A DNA stretch of 64,000 nucleotides from Streptomyces sp. NBC_01439 (GCF_036227605.1 NZ_CP109487.1:6757501-6821500), one strand, 5' to 3'. Numbered from the stretch's first letter, positions 9,459 to 17,635 are shown. Notes: generated by a model from the sequence alone, not told the origin. Translations and numbers: made by a program.

Positions 9459-10248
9459 CGGCCTCCGCCCCCTCCCTACCCACGCTCTTCGCCAGGCGGC
9501 CGATGAACGTATAGCTGTCCGCGAAGATCCGCTCCGCGTCATGGTCCAACGTCGCGACGTGGTAACTCTGTTCCAGCAGGGTCTCGGTGACATCCGTCGA
9601 GGAGACCCGGGCCAGGACCCGAGCGGAGTCGACCGGCGGTACGACGTGGTCCTGCGGGCTGTGCAGCAGCAGCATCGGCTGCGTCACCTGCGGCAGCTCG
9701 GCGTCCACGAGCTGGAGGAACTTCTTCAGCGAGTGCGCGGCCCGGGTCGGGACCCGGTCGTAGCCGACCTCCTCCGAGCCCGGCTTCGCGATGTCGCTGG
9801 CGATGCCCGGCGTCGACCGGATGAGGTGCTTGGTCACCGGCAGGGTCACGGCCAGCGGGTCGTGCACCTTGTTGGCCGGGTTGACGAGCACGATGCCGCT
9901 GATGGCGTCCCCGTGCTTGGCCGCCAGCCGCAGGGTCAGCGCCCCGCCCATCGACAGCCCGAAGACGAACACCTGCTCGCAGCGGTCCAGCAGGTCCCGC
10001 AGGGCTCGATCGACCTCGGCGTACCAGTCCTGCCAGCCCGTGAGCTGCATGTCCTGCCAGCGCGTCCCGTGTCCGGGCAGCAGCGGGAGCGACACCGTGA
10101 GGCCCCGCCCGGCGAGATACTCCGCCCAGGGGCGCAGGGACTGCGGGGAACCGGTGAAGCCGTGGCAGAGGAGGACGCCGACCTCTCCGCCCTCGTGGCG
10201 GAACGGCTCGGCTCCAGGGAGGACGGGCACCAGGGTCTCCTTGATCAT
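9451..10248 (-). CDS. Alpha/beta hydrolase (carboxylesterase / monoacylglycerol lipase-like)
   Basis: This is a 265-residue esterase-type hydrolase resembling Est30-like carboxylesterases. The oxyanion region is VLLCHGFTGSPQSL, the nucleophile elbow is FVFGLSMGGAL (Ser), the acid is in LLLHSPQDHVVP (Asp) and the base is in SYHVATLDHD (His). GHGTRWQDMQLTGWQDW is typical of the subfamily. There is no signal peptide. Its 3' end overlaps the following membrane-protein gene by 8 nt. Short-chain acyl esters or monoacylglycerols are the likely substrates by family. Confidence 0.88.
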   Translation of the reverse strand: MIKETLVPVLPGAEPFRHEGGEVGVLLCHGFTGSPQSLRPWAEYLAGRGLTVSLPLLPGHGTRWQDMQLTGWQDWYAEVDRALRDLLDRCEQVFVFGLSMGGALTLRLAAKHGDAISGIVLVNPANKVHDPLAVTLPVTKHLIRSTPGIASDIAKPGSEEVGYDRVPTRAAHSLKKFLQLVDAELPQVTQPMLLLHSPQDHVVPPVDSARVLARVSSTDVTETLLEQSYHVATLDHDAERIFADSYTFIGRLAKSVGREGAEAGG

Positions 10249-10385
10249 GATGTACGTCGGGTGGGTGCGTTGCTCTGTGTGACTTCACCGTACGCGACCG
10301 GGGTGGCACCGGCCAGGGTCGTCGGGCCCCTGCCGGTGTAGGCACGGGATATGGTCTGTTCGACAGACACAGGAAGGCATTCGAG

Positions 10386-11141
10386 TTGATCTACGGCGCA
10401 ATGAAGTTCTCCATCGGCGGTTCACTGAAGCTCGCATTCAGGCCGTGGGTGGAGGGCCTCGAGAACATTCCCGCGGAGGGGCCGGCGATCCTCGCGAGCA
10501 ACCACCTGTCCTTCTCCGACTCCTTCTTCCTGCCGGCGGTGCTGGACCGGAAGGTCACCTTCATTGCGAAGGCGGAGTACTTCACCTCCCCGGGGGTCAA
10601 GGGCAAGCTGACGGCCGCCTTCTTCAAGGGCGTCGGCCAGCTCCCGGTGGACCGCTCCGGCGCCCGCGGGGCCGGCGAGGCAGCGATCCAGAGCGGCATC
10701 AAGGTCATCGAGGCCGGAGAGCTGTTCGGTATTTACCCCGAGGGCACGCGTTCACCCGACGGACGCCTCTACCGCGGCAAGCCCGGCGGTCTGGCCCGCG
10801 TGGCCCTGGCCACCGGTGCGCCCGTGATCCCGGTCGCGATGATCGACACGGAGAAGATCCAGCCGCCCGGCAAGGTGGTCCCCAAGCTGATGCGCCCGGG
10901 GATCCGGATCGGCAAGCCGCTGGACTTCAGCCGCTACCACGGCATGGACAACGACCGCTTCATCCTGCGCTCGGTGACCGACGAGGTCATGTACGAGATC
11001 ATGAAGCTCTCCGGCCAGGAGTACGTCGACATCTACGCGACGGCGGCCAAGCGTCAGATCGCCGATGCCGAGAAGGCCGAGAAGGCTGCCAAGGCGGAGA
11101 AGGGCGAGAAGGCCGAGAAGGCCGACGGCACGTCGGAGTAG
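10386..11141 (+). CDS. plsC: 1-acyl-sn-glycerol-3-phosphate acyltransferase
   Basis: The enzyme transfers an acyl group to lysophosphatidic acid to make phosphatidic acid at the membrane. The catalytic HX4D motif is SNHLSFSDSFF (H40, D45), and the substrate-binding FGIYPEGTRSPDG and GAPVIPVAMIDT blocks follow. The start is TTG (IYGAMKFSIGG): AGGAAGG lies 8 nt upstream, and no better ATG or GTG is available before conserved residues. The last 25 residues are an Ala/Lys/Glu-rich tail (AEKAEKAAKAEKGEKAEKA), probably a charged helix. The 251-residue length is normal. It diverges from the hydrolase gene. Confidence 0.93.
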   Translation: MIYGAMKFSIGGSLKLAFRPWVEGLENIPAEGPAILASNHLSFSDSFFLPAVLDRKVTFIAKAEYFTSPGVKGKLTAAFFKGVGQLPVDRSGARGAGEAAIQSGIKVIEAGELFGIYPEGTRSPDGRLYRGKPGGLARVALATGAPVIPVAMIDTEKIQPPGKVVPKLMRPGIRIGKPLDFSRYHGMDNDRFILRSVTDEVMYEIMKLSGQEYVDIYATAAKRQIADAEKAEKAAKAEKGEKAEKADGTSE

Positions 11142-11179
11142 CTGCGCGCGGGCGGTACCGCCCGCGAGGGGTGGGGGAG

Positions 11180-12397
11180 ATGGCGAAGCGCGAACGCGTC
11201 GTGCGCATGTCGGTCGAGCAGCCGCTCTGGCGTGCCCTGACCGGGTACCGGCTGCTGACCATGGTCTACGCGGCGCTGCTGTTCGCCGCCGCCCACAAGG
11301 AGTTTCCCCGCCCCGGGGTCGCGGTCGGCTACCTCGCCTTCCTCGCCGTCTGGACCCTCGCCACCTCCCGCAAGGTGGCGAACGCCGCCAGTTGCACCAA
11401 GGGCTTCCTCGTCGCCGACCTCACCGTCGCGATCGTCGGGATCGTCCTCACGCCGGTCGCCGACACCCAGGCGCGGATCCACGGGGGCGGCAGCACCCTC
11501 CCCACCATCTGGACGGCGGGCGCGGTCCTCGCCTTCGCCATCAAGGGCGGCTGGCGCTGGGCCTGCTTCGCCTCCACCTTCGTGGCGGCCGCCAACCTCG
11601 CCATCCACACCGGCACGCCGACCCGGGACACCCTGCACAACGTCCTGCTCGTCTGGGTCGCCTCCGTGGCCATCGGCTACGTGGTCGAGGTCGCCCGGGC
11701 CAGTGAGAACACCCTCGCCCGCGCCCTGGAGATCGAGGCCGCCACCCGCGAGCGCGAGCGCCTCGCCCGCGACATCCACGACGGGGTCCTCCAAGTCCTC
11801 GCCATGGTCCAGCGGCGTGGCAGCGAGCTGGGCGGCGAGGCCGAGGAGCTCGGCCGGATGGCGGGGGAGCAGGAGGTGGCACTGCGCACGCTGGTCTCCA
11901 GCGGGCTGGCACAGCCCTCCCGGGTCTCCCGCGACGAGTCCCGCGGCGCGCTGGTGGACACGTACGAGGTGGACGAGCCGGGCACCGAGGACGGCGAGCT
12001 GGACCTGCGCACGCTCCTCGCCCCGCACGCCGGATCCCGCGTGAGCTTCGCCGAGCCGGGCACCCCGGTGCCGCTGCCGGTGCCCGCCGCGAAGGAACTG
12101 GCCGCGGCGGTCGGTGCCGCCCTGGACAACGTGCGCAAGCACGCCGGGGAAGGGGCACGGGCCTGGATCCTCGTCGAGGACTGGGGCGACGAGGTGATCG
12201 TGACCGTTCGCGACGACGGCCCCGGCATCCCGGCGGGCCGGCTGGACCAGGCGGCGGGCGAGGGCCGGATGGGGGTGGCCCTGTCCATCCGCGGCAGGCT
12301 GCGCGATCTCGGCGGCAGCGCCGATCTGGTGTCCGTTCCCGGGCAGGGCACCGAAGTGGAACTGAAGGTACCCCGGGGGAGGACGGACAAGAGATGA
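11180..12397 (+). CDS. macS: MacS-type membrane sensor histidine kinase
   Basis: This 405-residue kinase has about five or six N-terminal membrane helices (residues 20-170) forming the MacS/DUF5931 sensor region. A dimerisation helix carries the phospho-acceptor in LARDIHDGVLQVLAM (His200). The HATPase domain has the N box DNVRKHA, the G1 box DDGPGIP and the GRMGVALSIRGRL box. I start it at the ATG at 11180, preceded by GGGGGAG. The long open frame upstream is out of frame with plsC and has no family content. It overlaps macR by ATGA. The S. coelicolor MacRS pair (SCO2120/SCO2121) controls morphogenesis-related membrane protein genes and actinorhodin, and the placement beside pfkA matches. 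Confidence 0.9.
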   Translation: MAKRERVVRMSVEQPLWRALTGYRLLTMVYAALLFAAAHKEFPRPGVAVGYLAFLAVWTLATSRKVANAASCTKGFLVADLTVAIVGIVLTPVADTQARIHGGGSTLPTIWTAGAVLAFAIKGGWRWACFASTFVAAANLAIHTGTPTRDTLHNVLLVWVASVAIGYVVEVARASENTLARALEIEAATRERERLARDIHDGVLQVLAMVQRRGSELGGEAEELGRMAGEQEVALRTLVSSGLAQPSRVSRDESRGALVDTYEVDEPGTEDGELDLRTLLAPHAGSRVSFAEPGTPVPLPVPAAKELAAAVGAALDNVRKHAGEGARAWILVEDWGDEVIVTVRDDGPGIPAGRLDQAAGEGRMGVALSIRGRLRDLGGSADLVSVPGQGTEVELKVPRGRTDKR

Positions 12398-13110
12398 GCG
12401 AGCGCACCGACGTGAACGACGTGAACGACCCGAACAGGCCGAACGAGCCGCACGAGATAAGGGTGATGGTCGTCGACGACCACCCCATGTGGCGGGACGC
12501 GGTCGCCCGCGACCTGGCAGCCGCGGGCTTCGACGTCGTCGCCACCGCCGGCGACGGCCCCGAGGCGGTCCGCCGGGCCCACGCCGTCACGCCCGACGTG
12601 TTGGTCCTCGACCTCAACCTACCCGGCATGCCGGGCGTACAGGTCTGCAAGGAACTGGTCGGTACCAACCCGGCCCTGCGGGTCCTGGTCCTGTCGGCCA
12701 GCGGTGAGCACGCGGACGTCCTGGAAGCGGTGAAGTCCGGTGCGACCGGCTACCTGTTGAAGTCCGCCGGCGCCCAGGAGCTGATCGACGCCGTCCGCCG
12801 CACCGCGGCCGGCGACCCGGTCTTCACCCCGGGCCTGGCCGGTCTGGTGCTCGGCGAGTACCGGCGTCTGGCCACCGACCCGCTGCCGGCCACCTCCGAC
12901 GAGCCGAAGGCCCCGCAACTGACCGACCGCGAGACCGAGGTGCTGCGGCTCGTGGCCAAGGGGCTGTCGTACAAGCAGATCGCCGAGCGTCTGGTCATTT
13001 CCCACCGCACCGTGCAGAACCACGTCCAGAACACCCTGGGCAAGCTGCAGTTGCACAACCGGGTGGAGCTCGTCCGGTACGCCATAGAACGCGGCCTCGA
13101 CGACGCGTAG
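12394..13110 (+). CDS. macR: MacR-type response regulator (NarL/LuxR family)
   Basis: This is a 238-residue transcription factor. The receiver domain has the acidic pair VDDHP, the phospho-acceptor Asp73 in LVLDLNLPGMPG, the switch residue in VLSASG and the Lys of GYLLKSAG. The LuxR helix-turn-helix is at the C-terminus (LTDRETEVLRLVAKGLSYKQ, then AERLVISHRTVQNHVQN). The first 20 residues contain an imperfect VNDVNDPNRPNEP repeat before the domain. The ATG overlaps the macS stop as ATGA, so the pair is translationally coupled. As I recall, the published MacR box is TGAGTAC-nn-GTACTCA. A partial match occurs at 39352 in this window. Confidence 0.92.
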   Translation: MSERTDVNDVNDPNRPNEPHEIRVMVVDDHPMWRDAVARDLAAAGFDVVATAGDGPEAVRRAHAVTPDVLVLDLNLPGMPGVQVCKELVGTNPALRVLVLSASGEHADVLEAVKSGATGYLLKSAGAQELIDAVRRTAAGDPVFTPGLAGLVLGEYRRLATDPLPATSDEPKAPQLTDRETEVLRLVAKGLSYKQIAERLVISHRTVQNHVQNTLGKLQLHNRVELVRYAIERGLDDA

Positions 13111-13222
13111 ACCGGCCCGGGGGACGTCTGCACCGCCCGTCGATCGTACTTACGTCCTCGTACGAGTGAACGGGCGTACGCAACGCCTCACGATTCCACC
13201 TGAATCGCCCTCTCCAAGCCCC

Positions 13223-13250
13223 TTGCTGTGACCTGGGTCACCACTAGCGT
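13223..13250 (+). promoter_or_regulatory. pfkA promoter with an internal Crp-like site
   Basis: TTGCTG (13223-13228) and TAGCGT (13245-13250) are 16 bp apart. Between them lies TGTGACCTGGGTCACC (13227-13242), an almost perfect match to the Crp consensus TGTGA-N6-TCACA, so a bound regulator would block RNA polymerase. Confidence 0.6.
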
Positions 13251-13275
13251 GACGGTCATGGCGATTGGAGATTCC

Positions 13276-14304
13276 ATGAAGGTCGGAGTGCTGACCGGCG
13301 GCGGCGACTGCCCCGGGCTCAACGCGGTGATCAGGGCCGTCGTCCGCAAGGGCGAGCAGGAGTACGGCTGCGGGTTCGTCGGGTTCAAGGACGGCTGGCG
13401 GGGCCCGGTCGAGGGACGGACCGTCCCCCTCGACATCCCCGCCGTCCGCGGCATCCTGCCCCGCGGCGGCACCATCCTCGGCTCCTCGCGCACCAATCCG
13501 TTCAAGACGGAGAACGGCGTGCGCGACATCAAGGAGAACCTCGCGAAGTACGAGGTGGACGCGCTCATCGCGATCGGCGGCGAGGACACCCTCGGGGTCG
13601 CGGCCCGGCTGTACGAGGAGCACGGCATCCCCTGCGTCGGCGTGCCCAAGACCATCGACAACGACCTGTCGGCCACCGACTACACCTTCGGCTTCGACAC
13701 CGCCGTCGGCATCGCGACCGAGGCCATCGACCGGCTGCACACCACGGCCGAGTCCCACATGCGGGTCCTGGTCGTCGAGGTCATGGGCCGGCACGCCGGC
13801 TGGATCGCCCTGCACTCGGGCCTCGCGGGCGGCGCCAACGTCATCCTCATCCCGGAGCAGCGCTTCGACGTGGACGAGGTCTGCGCCTGGGTGACCTCCC
13901 GGTTCCGCGCGAGCTACGCGCCCATCGTGGTGGTCGCCGAGGGCGCCATGCCCAAGGACGGGGAGATGGTGCTGAAGGACGGCTCCCTGGACTCCTTCGG
14001 CCACGTCCGGCTGTCGGGCGTGGGCGAGTGGCTGGCCAAGGAGATCGAGGCGCGGACCGGCAAGGAGGCCCGTACGACGGTGCTCGGGCACATCCAGCGG
14101 GGCGGCACGCCGAGCGCCTTCGACCGGTGGCTCGCGACCCGGTTCGGGCTGCACGCCATCGACGCGGTGCGCGACCGGGACTTCGGGAAGATGGTCGCGC
14201 TCAAGGGGACGGACATCGTCCGGGTGCCGATCGCGGAGGCGACGTCGAAGCTGAAGACGGTGGATCCCGCGCTGTACCAGGAGGCCGGGGTCTTCTTCGG
14301 CTGA
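13276..14304 (+). CDS. pfkA: 6-phosphofructokinase, probably PPi-dependent type
   Basis: The enzyme phosphorylates fructose-6-phosphate in glycolysis. The 342-residue protein starts MKVGVLTGGGDCPGLNAVIR, with GGAG 5 nt before the ATG at 13276. ATGs further up, including 13258, lie just past the -10 box. PKTIDNDL, VEVMGRHAGWIALHSGLAGG and HIQRGG are family blocks. The donor-selecting residues read GGEDT (Asp104) and PKTIDND (Lys125). In ATP enzymes the first position is Gly, while Asp plus Lys is the classic signature of pyrophosphate-dependent enzymes. Streptomyces also has an ATP-type enzyme elsewhere. The family is certain. The phosphoryl donor is predicted. Confidence 0.92.
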   Translation: MKVGVLTGGGDCPGLNAVIRAVVRKGEQEYGCGFVGFKDGWRGPVEGRTVPLDIPAVRGILPRGGTILGSSRTNPFKTENGVRDIKENLAKYEVDALIAIGGEDTLGVAARLYEEHGIPCVGVPKTIDNDLSATDYTFGFDTAVGIATEAIDRLHTTAESHMRVLVVEVMGRHAGWIALHSGLAGGANVILIPEQRFDVDEVCAWVTSRFRASYAPIVVVAEGAMPKDGEMVLKDGSLDSFGHVRLSGVGEWLAKEIEARTGKEARTTVLGHIQRGGTPSAFDRWLATRFGLHAIDAVRDRDFGKMVALKGTDIVRVPIAEATSKLKTVDPALYQEAGVFFG

Positions 14305-14313
14305 GCGGCGACC

Positions 14314-14355
14314 CGACACCATGGGCCGTATCGTGACGAACGGCCCATGGTGTCG
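14314..14355. terminator. Perfect 16-bp inverted repeat after pfkA
   Basis: CGACACCATGGGCCGT (14314-14329) is followed after 10 nt by its exact reverse complement (14340-14355). It begins 10 bp after the pfkA stop and ends 16 bp before the next GTG start, so it could be a terminator, a leader hairpin of the next gene, or an operator. Confidence 0.7.
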
Positions 14356-14371
14356 AGGTGCGGGAGCGGGC

Positions 14372-15367
14372 GTGGAGATCCTGGCATTCGGTGTGACCGC
14401 CGACGAGAAGCCGCTCCTGGAGCAGGCCTTCGCGGGCGCGCACGAGGTCCGTTGCCTCGAAGTCTTCCTGGAGGAGGACACCGCGCCGATCGCCGCCGGG
14501 TACGAGGTCGTCTCCTCCAGCGTCAACGCCGACCTGAGCGGCCGGGTACTGCGGATGCTGGCGGCCGGCGGGACGAAGATGATCACCCAGCGGTCCACCG
14601 GCTTCAACAACATCGACCTGGACGAGGCCCGGCGCCTCGGCATGACGGTCGGCCGGGTCTCGTACTACTCGCCCCACTCGGTCGCCGAGTTCGCCTGGGC
14701 CCTGGCGCTGGCCGTGAACCGTCGGCTCGTCCGGGCGACGACCCGGACCCGGGACTTCGACTTCCGGCTGAACGGACTGATGGGCCGGGACTTCCACGGC
14801 CGCACCGTCGGTGTGCTCGGCACCGGCAAGATCGGGGCGGCGTTCACCCGGATCGCGCACGGCTTCGGCATGCGCCTGCTGGGCTGGGACGTGGTGCAGA
14901 ACCCGGAGTGCCTGGAGCTCGGCATGACCTACGTGGACAAGGACGAGCTGCTGGCGTCCGCGGACCTGATCAGCCTGCACGTACCGCTCCTGGACTCCAC
15001 CCGGCACCTCATCGACGCGGCCGCGCTGCGACGGATGCGGGACGACGCGATCCTGGTGAACACCAGCCGCGGCGGGCTGATCGACACCGCGGCACTGGTC
15101 GACGAGCTCCGGGCGGGCCGCTTCGAGGGCGTCGGCCTGGACGTGTACGAGGCGGAGGCCGGCGTCTTCTTCACGGACAAGTCGCTGGAGACCGTCGAGG
15201 ACGACACCCTGGCCCGCCTCGTCACCTTCCCGCACGTCATCGTGACCTCCCACCAGGCGTACTACACGACGGACGCGGTGGGCCAGATCATCGACGCCAC
15301 CGTCACCAACGTGGCGGACTACCTGGCGGGCCGCCGCTCCGAGAACACCCTGGTCCCGCCCGAGTAG
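14372..15367 (+). CDS. D-lactate dehydrogenase-like 2-hydroxyacid dehydrogenase
   Basis: This 331-residue NAD-dependent D-2-hydroxyacid dehydrogenase most likely interconverts pyruvate and D-lactate. The Rossmann loop is TVGVLGTGKIGAAF. The substrate-binding Arg is in LVNTSRGGLIDT, the active-site Glu is in GLDVYEAEAG, and the catalytic His is in VTSHQAYYT. The N-terminal catalytic part (ITQRSTGFNNIDLDEA, VSYYSPHSVAEF) matches D-lactate dehydrogenases more closely than phosphoglycerate dehydrogenases. The GTG at 14372 is preceded by GGGAG at about 6 nt and gives the family N-terminus VEILAFGVT. A long hairpin lies just ahead of the start. Confidence 0.88.
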   Translation: MEILAFGVTADEKPLLEQAFAGAHEVRCLEVFLEEDTAPIAAGYEVVSSSVNADLSGRVLRMLAAGGTKMITQRSTGFNNIDLDEARRLGMTVGRVSYYSPHSVAEFAWALALAVNRRLVRATTRTRDFDFRLNGLMGRDFHGRTVGVLGTGKIGAAFTRIAHGFGMRLLGWDVVQNPECLELGMTYVDKDELLASADLISLHVPLLDSTRHLIDAAALRRMRDDAILVNTSRGGLIDTAALVDELRAGRFEGVGLDVYEAEAGVFFTDKSLETVEDDTLARLVTFPHVIVTSHQAYYTTDAVGQIIDATVTNVADYLAGRRSENTLVPPE

Positions 15368-15394
15368 GGGGCGTCTCGGACGCGCCGCCACCGG

Positions 15395-17302
15395 TCAGGC
15401 CGGGCTCGCCGTGACCCCGGCCGTGATCCCCGCGAGGAGCTCGCGCAGCAGGTCCGCGCCGCGCAGGGTGAGGACCGACTCCGGGTGGAACTGCACGCCC
15501 GCGAAGCCCCCGGCGGGGGAGCGCAGGGCGTGCACCTCGCCCGTCCCCGGGTCGCGGGCCACCTCCACCCCCGCGGCGGCCAGCCGGCCGGCCAGGGCGC
15601 CGTCGCAGCGCGCGGTGTACGTGTTGTAGAAGCCGACCACCTCCTCGGCCCCGAACAGCTCGATCCGGGTCTGCGCCCCCTGCGCCGGCTCCGCCTTGCG
15701 GACCAGCGGCAGGCCCAGCTCGGCCGCCAGCAGCTCGTGCCCCAGGCAGACCCCGAACAGGCCGTGACGGTGCCCGGCCAGCAGCTCGGCCGTCAGCGCC
15801 CGCAGCATGCGCATCTTGGGGTCCGCGGCGTCGGCCGGGTTGCCCGGCCCGGGGCCCAGGACGACCGGGCCCTCCCAGGCCAGGGCCGCCGCCCGCAGCC
15901 CCGGATCGTCGTAGCGGCGTACGGTCACCTCCAGCCCGGCCACCCGCAAGACGTGCGCCAGCATCGCCGTGAAGGTGTCCTCGCCGTCCACCACCAGGGC
16001 GTGCCCCGCCGGGGCCGGGGGCCGTTCCTGCATCCGGAGCCAGAACGGCGCCAGGTCCTCGCGGCGCGCCGCGAGGGCCGCCCGCACCCGCGGGTCGTCC
16101 GCCAGCCGGGCCCCCTCGAAAGCCGGGCGCGGCGCGGCAGGCCGCACCCCGAGCGCCGCCAGCACCCCCGCCGCCTTCGCATGGGTCTCCGCCACCTCGC
16201 CCGCCGGATCCGAGTGCCGGACCAGCGTGGCGCCCACCGGCACCCGCAGCGTGCCGTCCGCCGCGATGTCGGCGGTGCGGATCAGAATGGGGGAGTCCAA
16301 GGTCTGCGCCCCCGCGGGGTCTTGGCCCAGCAGGGCCAGCGCGCCCGCGTAGTAGCCGCGCCCGCCCGCCTCGTACCGCTCGATGACCCGGCAGGCGTTC
16401 TGCACGGGGGACCCGGTGACCGTCGCCGCGAACATCGTCTCGCGCAGCACCTCCCGCACGTCCAGCGAGGACCGGCCGCGCAGCTCGTACTCGGTGTGCG
16501 CGAGGTGGGACATCTCCTTCAGCCGCGGTCCGACGACGACCCCGCCCATGTCACCGACCGTGCACATCATCTTCAGTTCCTCGTCGACCACCATCGACAG
16601 TTCCTCGGTCTCCTTGCGGTCGCCGAGGAAGGCGAGGAGGGACTCGACCGTCGGCCCCCCGGTCGGATGGCGGTAGGTGCCGCTGATCGGGTTCATCACG
16701 ACCGTGCTGCCGGACATCCGCACGTGCACCTCGGGGCTGGCCCCGACGAGGGTCCGCTCCCCGGTGTGGACGACGTACGTCCAGTACGCGCCCCGCTCGC
16801 CCTCCAGCAGCCGCCGGAACAGCGCGAGCGCGTCGGCCCGGTCGAAGCCGTCGACGCGGCCCCCGTAGGTGCGCCGGATGACGAAGTTCGCGCCCTCGCC
16901 GCGGCCGATCTCGTCCTCGATGACCCGCCGGACGGTGGCCGCGTACTCCTCGTCGGGGACGTCGAAGCCGCCGTCGTCGACCCGCACCGGATGGCTCGGC
17001 AGCACGGCCAGCGCCTCGGCGAGCGGGATCTCGTACGCCTCCTCGGCGACCAGCACGCTCAGCGGCGTGCCGTCGTCGCGCACGTCGAAGCCGCGCTCCC
17101 GGATCTGCCGGAAGGGGACGAGGGCGAGGGCGGGCAGCTCGCCGACGGGCAGGTCGGCGAGCCGTTCCACCTCGCCCACCGGCCCGATCAGCACCTCGAC
17201 GGTGTCGTGGTCGCGGCCGGGGGTCCGCCGGCGCAGCAGGGCGAACGGCGGGCAGGCGGGGTCGAGCAGTCGGCTCAGTCGGTCGGGTCGGCTGGGATTC
17301 AT
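15395..17302 (-). CDS. trpE: Fused anthranilate synthase (TrpE + TrpG)
   Basis: This 635-residue fusion makes anthranilate from chorismate and glutamine. The N-terminal part is the chorismate-binding TrpE domain (GGRVDGFDRADALALFRRLL, MNPISGTYRHP, DEELKMMCTVGDMGG, GSPVQNACRVIERYE, GRGYYAGALALL). The C-terminal part is a class I amidotransferase with VLGPGPGNPADA, the nucleophile in LFGVCLGHELLA and QFHPESV. The ATG at 17302 has GGAAGGA 11 nt upstream. Expression is controlled by a Trp-codon attenuator between 17303 and 17490. The gene diverges from DAHP synthase, so the first pathway step and the Trp branch step share one intergenic region. A role in a secondary metabolite cannot be excluded, since such fusions occur in antibiotic clusters too. 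Confidence 0.93.
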   Translation of the reverse strand: MNPSRPDRLSRLLDPACPPFALLRRRTPGRDHDTVEVLIGPVGEVERLADLPVGELPALALVPFRQIRERGFDVRDDGTPLSVLVAEEAYEIPLAEALAVLPSHPVRVDDGGFDVPDEEYAATVRRVIEDEIGRGEGANFVIRRTYGGRVDGFDRADALALFRRLLEGERGAYWTYVVHTGERTLVGASPEVHVRMSGSTVVMNPISGTYRHPTGGPTVESLLAFLGDRKETEELSMVVDEELKMMCTVGDMGGVVVGPRLKEMSHLAHTEYELRGRSSLDVREVLRETMFAATVTGSPVQNACRVIERYEAGGRGYYAGALALLGQDPAGAQTLDSPILIRTADIAADGTLRVPVGATLVRHSDPAGEVAETHAKAAGVLAALGVRPAAPRPAFEGARLADDPRVRAALAARREDLAPFWLRMQERPPAPAGHALVVDGEDTFTAMLAHVLRVAGLEVTVRRYDDPGLRAAALAWEGPVVLGPGPGNPADAADPKMRMLRALTAELLAGHRHGLFGVCLGHELLAAELGLPLVRKAEPAQGAQTRIELFGAEEVVGFYNTYTARCDGALAGRLAAAGVEVARDPGTGEVHALRSPAGGFAGVQFHPESVLTLRGADLLRELLAGITAGVTASPA

Positions 17303-17368
17303 GGGGCGGAGCGTCCTTCCGGTGGGAGGAGCGGCCCCTGGGATCCGACGACGCGGTCGAAAACGCGG

Positions 17369-17392
17369 AAGGCCGCCCCTCGGGGCGGCCTT
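17369..17392 (-). terminator. trp attenuator terminator hairpin
   Basis: AAGGCCGCCCC and GGGGCGGCCTT form an 11-bp perfect stem. On the minus strand it is followed after CCGCG by TTTT. It lies between the Trp leader peptide and the anthranilate synthase start and would end transcription when Trp-tRNA is plentiful. Confidence 0.85.
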
Positions 17393-17408
17393 CGCGTCGT
17401 GCGTGTCT

Positions 17409-17477
17409 TCAGGTACGCGCGAGGAGTGGGCCGCCGGGAGTGGGCCACCACCAGTTCTGGTTCGAGTGCGCGTACAT
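17409..17477 (-). CDS. trpL: trp leader peptide (22 aa) of an attenuator
   Basis: A 22-codon reading frame starts MYAHSNQ and contains three consecutive Trp codons (NQNWWWPTPGG) before the stop at 17409. The context is classic attenuation: ribosome stalling at the Trp codons under tryptophan starvation would let an antiterminator form and prevent the 17369-17392 hairpin. GGCCCACTCC occurs twice around the codons and could supply alternative pairing. The box TAAGGT (17485-17490, minus strand) lies 7 nt before the ATG, so the leader is probably translated from a leaderless transcript. Confidence 0.88.
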   Translation of the reverse strand: MYAHSNQNWWWPTPGGPLLART

Positions 17478-17484
17478 GGTGGGC

Positions 17485-17490
17485 ACCTTA
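17485..17490 (-). promoter_or_regulatory. -10 box of the trp leader transcript
   Basis: TAAGGT on the minus strand lies 7 nt before the leader peptide ATG. No clear -35 sequence is seen. Confidence 0.5.
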
Positions 17491-17629
17491 GCCCACACCG
17501 CCGCCGCGGGGCAGGATCTGTCTCACGACGCGAGCTGAACCATGGATTCCGTTCCATCCGGCGCCCACGACCTTTGAGCCGGTTCGTCTCACGTTGTGGG
17601 CGTGGGGCCGGACGCGGCCCGTGACGCCG

Positions 17630-17635
17630 TAATGT
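17630..17635 (+). promoter_or_regulatory. -10 box of the DAHP synthase gene
   Basis: TAATGT lies 7 nt before the GTG at 17643. This leaderless geometry excludes a start at 17634, which would lie inside the box. Confidence 0.5.

Noticed and set aside
11180..13110. macS-macR considered as a novel two-component system.
   Set aside because: Sensor architecture, order and the pfkA neighbour fit the described Streptomyces MacRS pair.
15485..17491. A 668-codon plus-strand frame opposite anthranilate synthase.
   Set aside because: It is antisense to a gene with intact TrpE and TrpG motifs and shows no family features.
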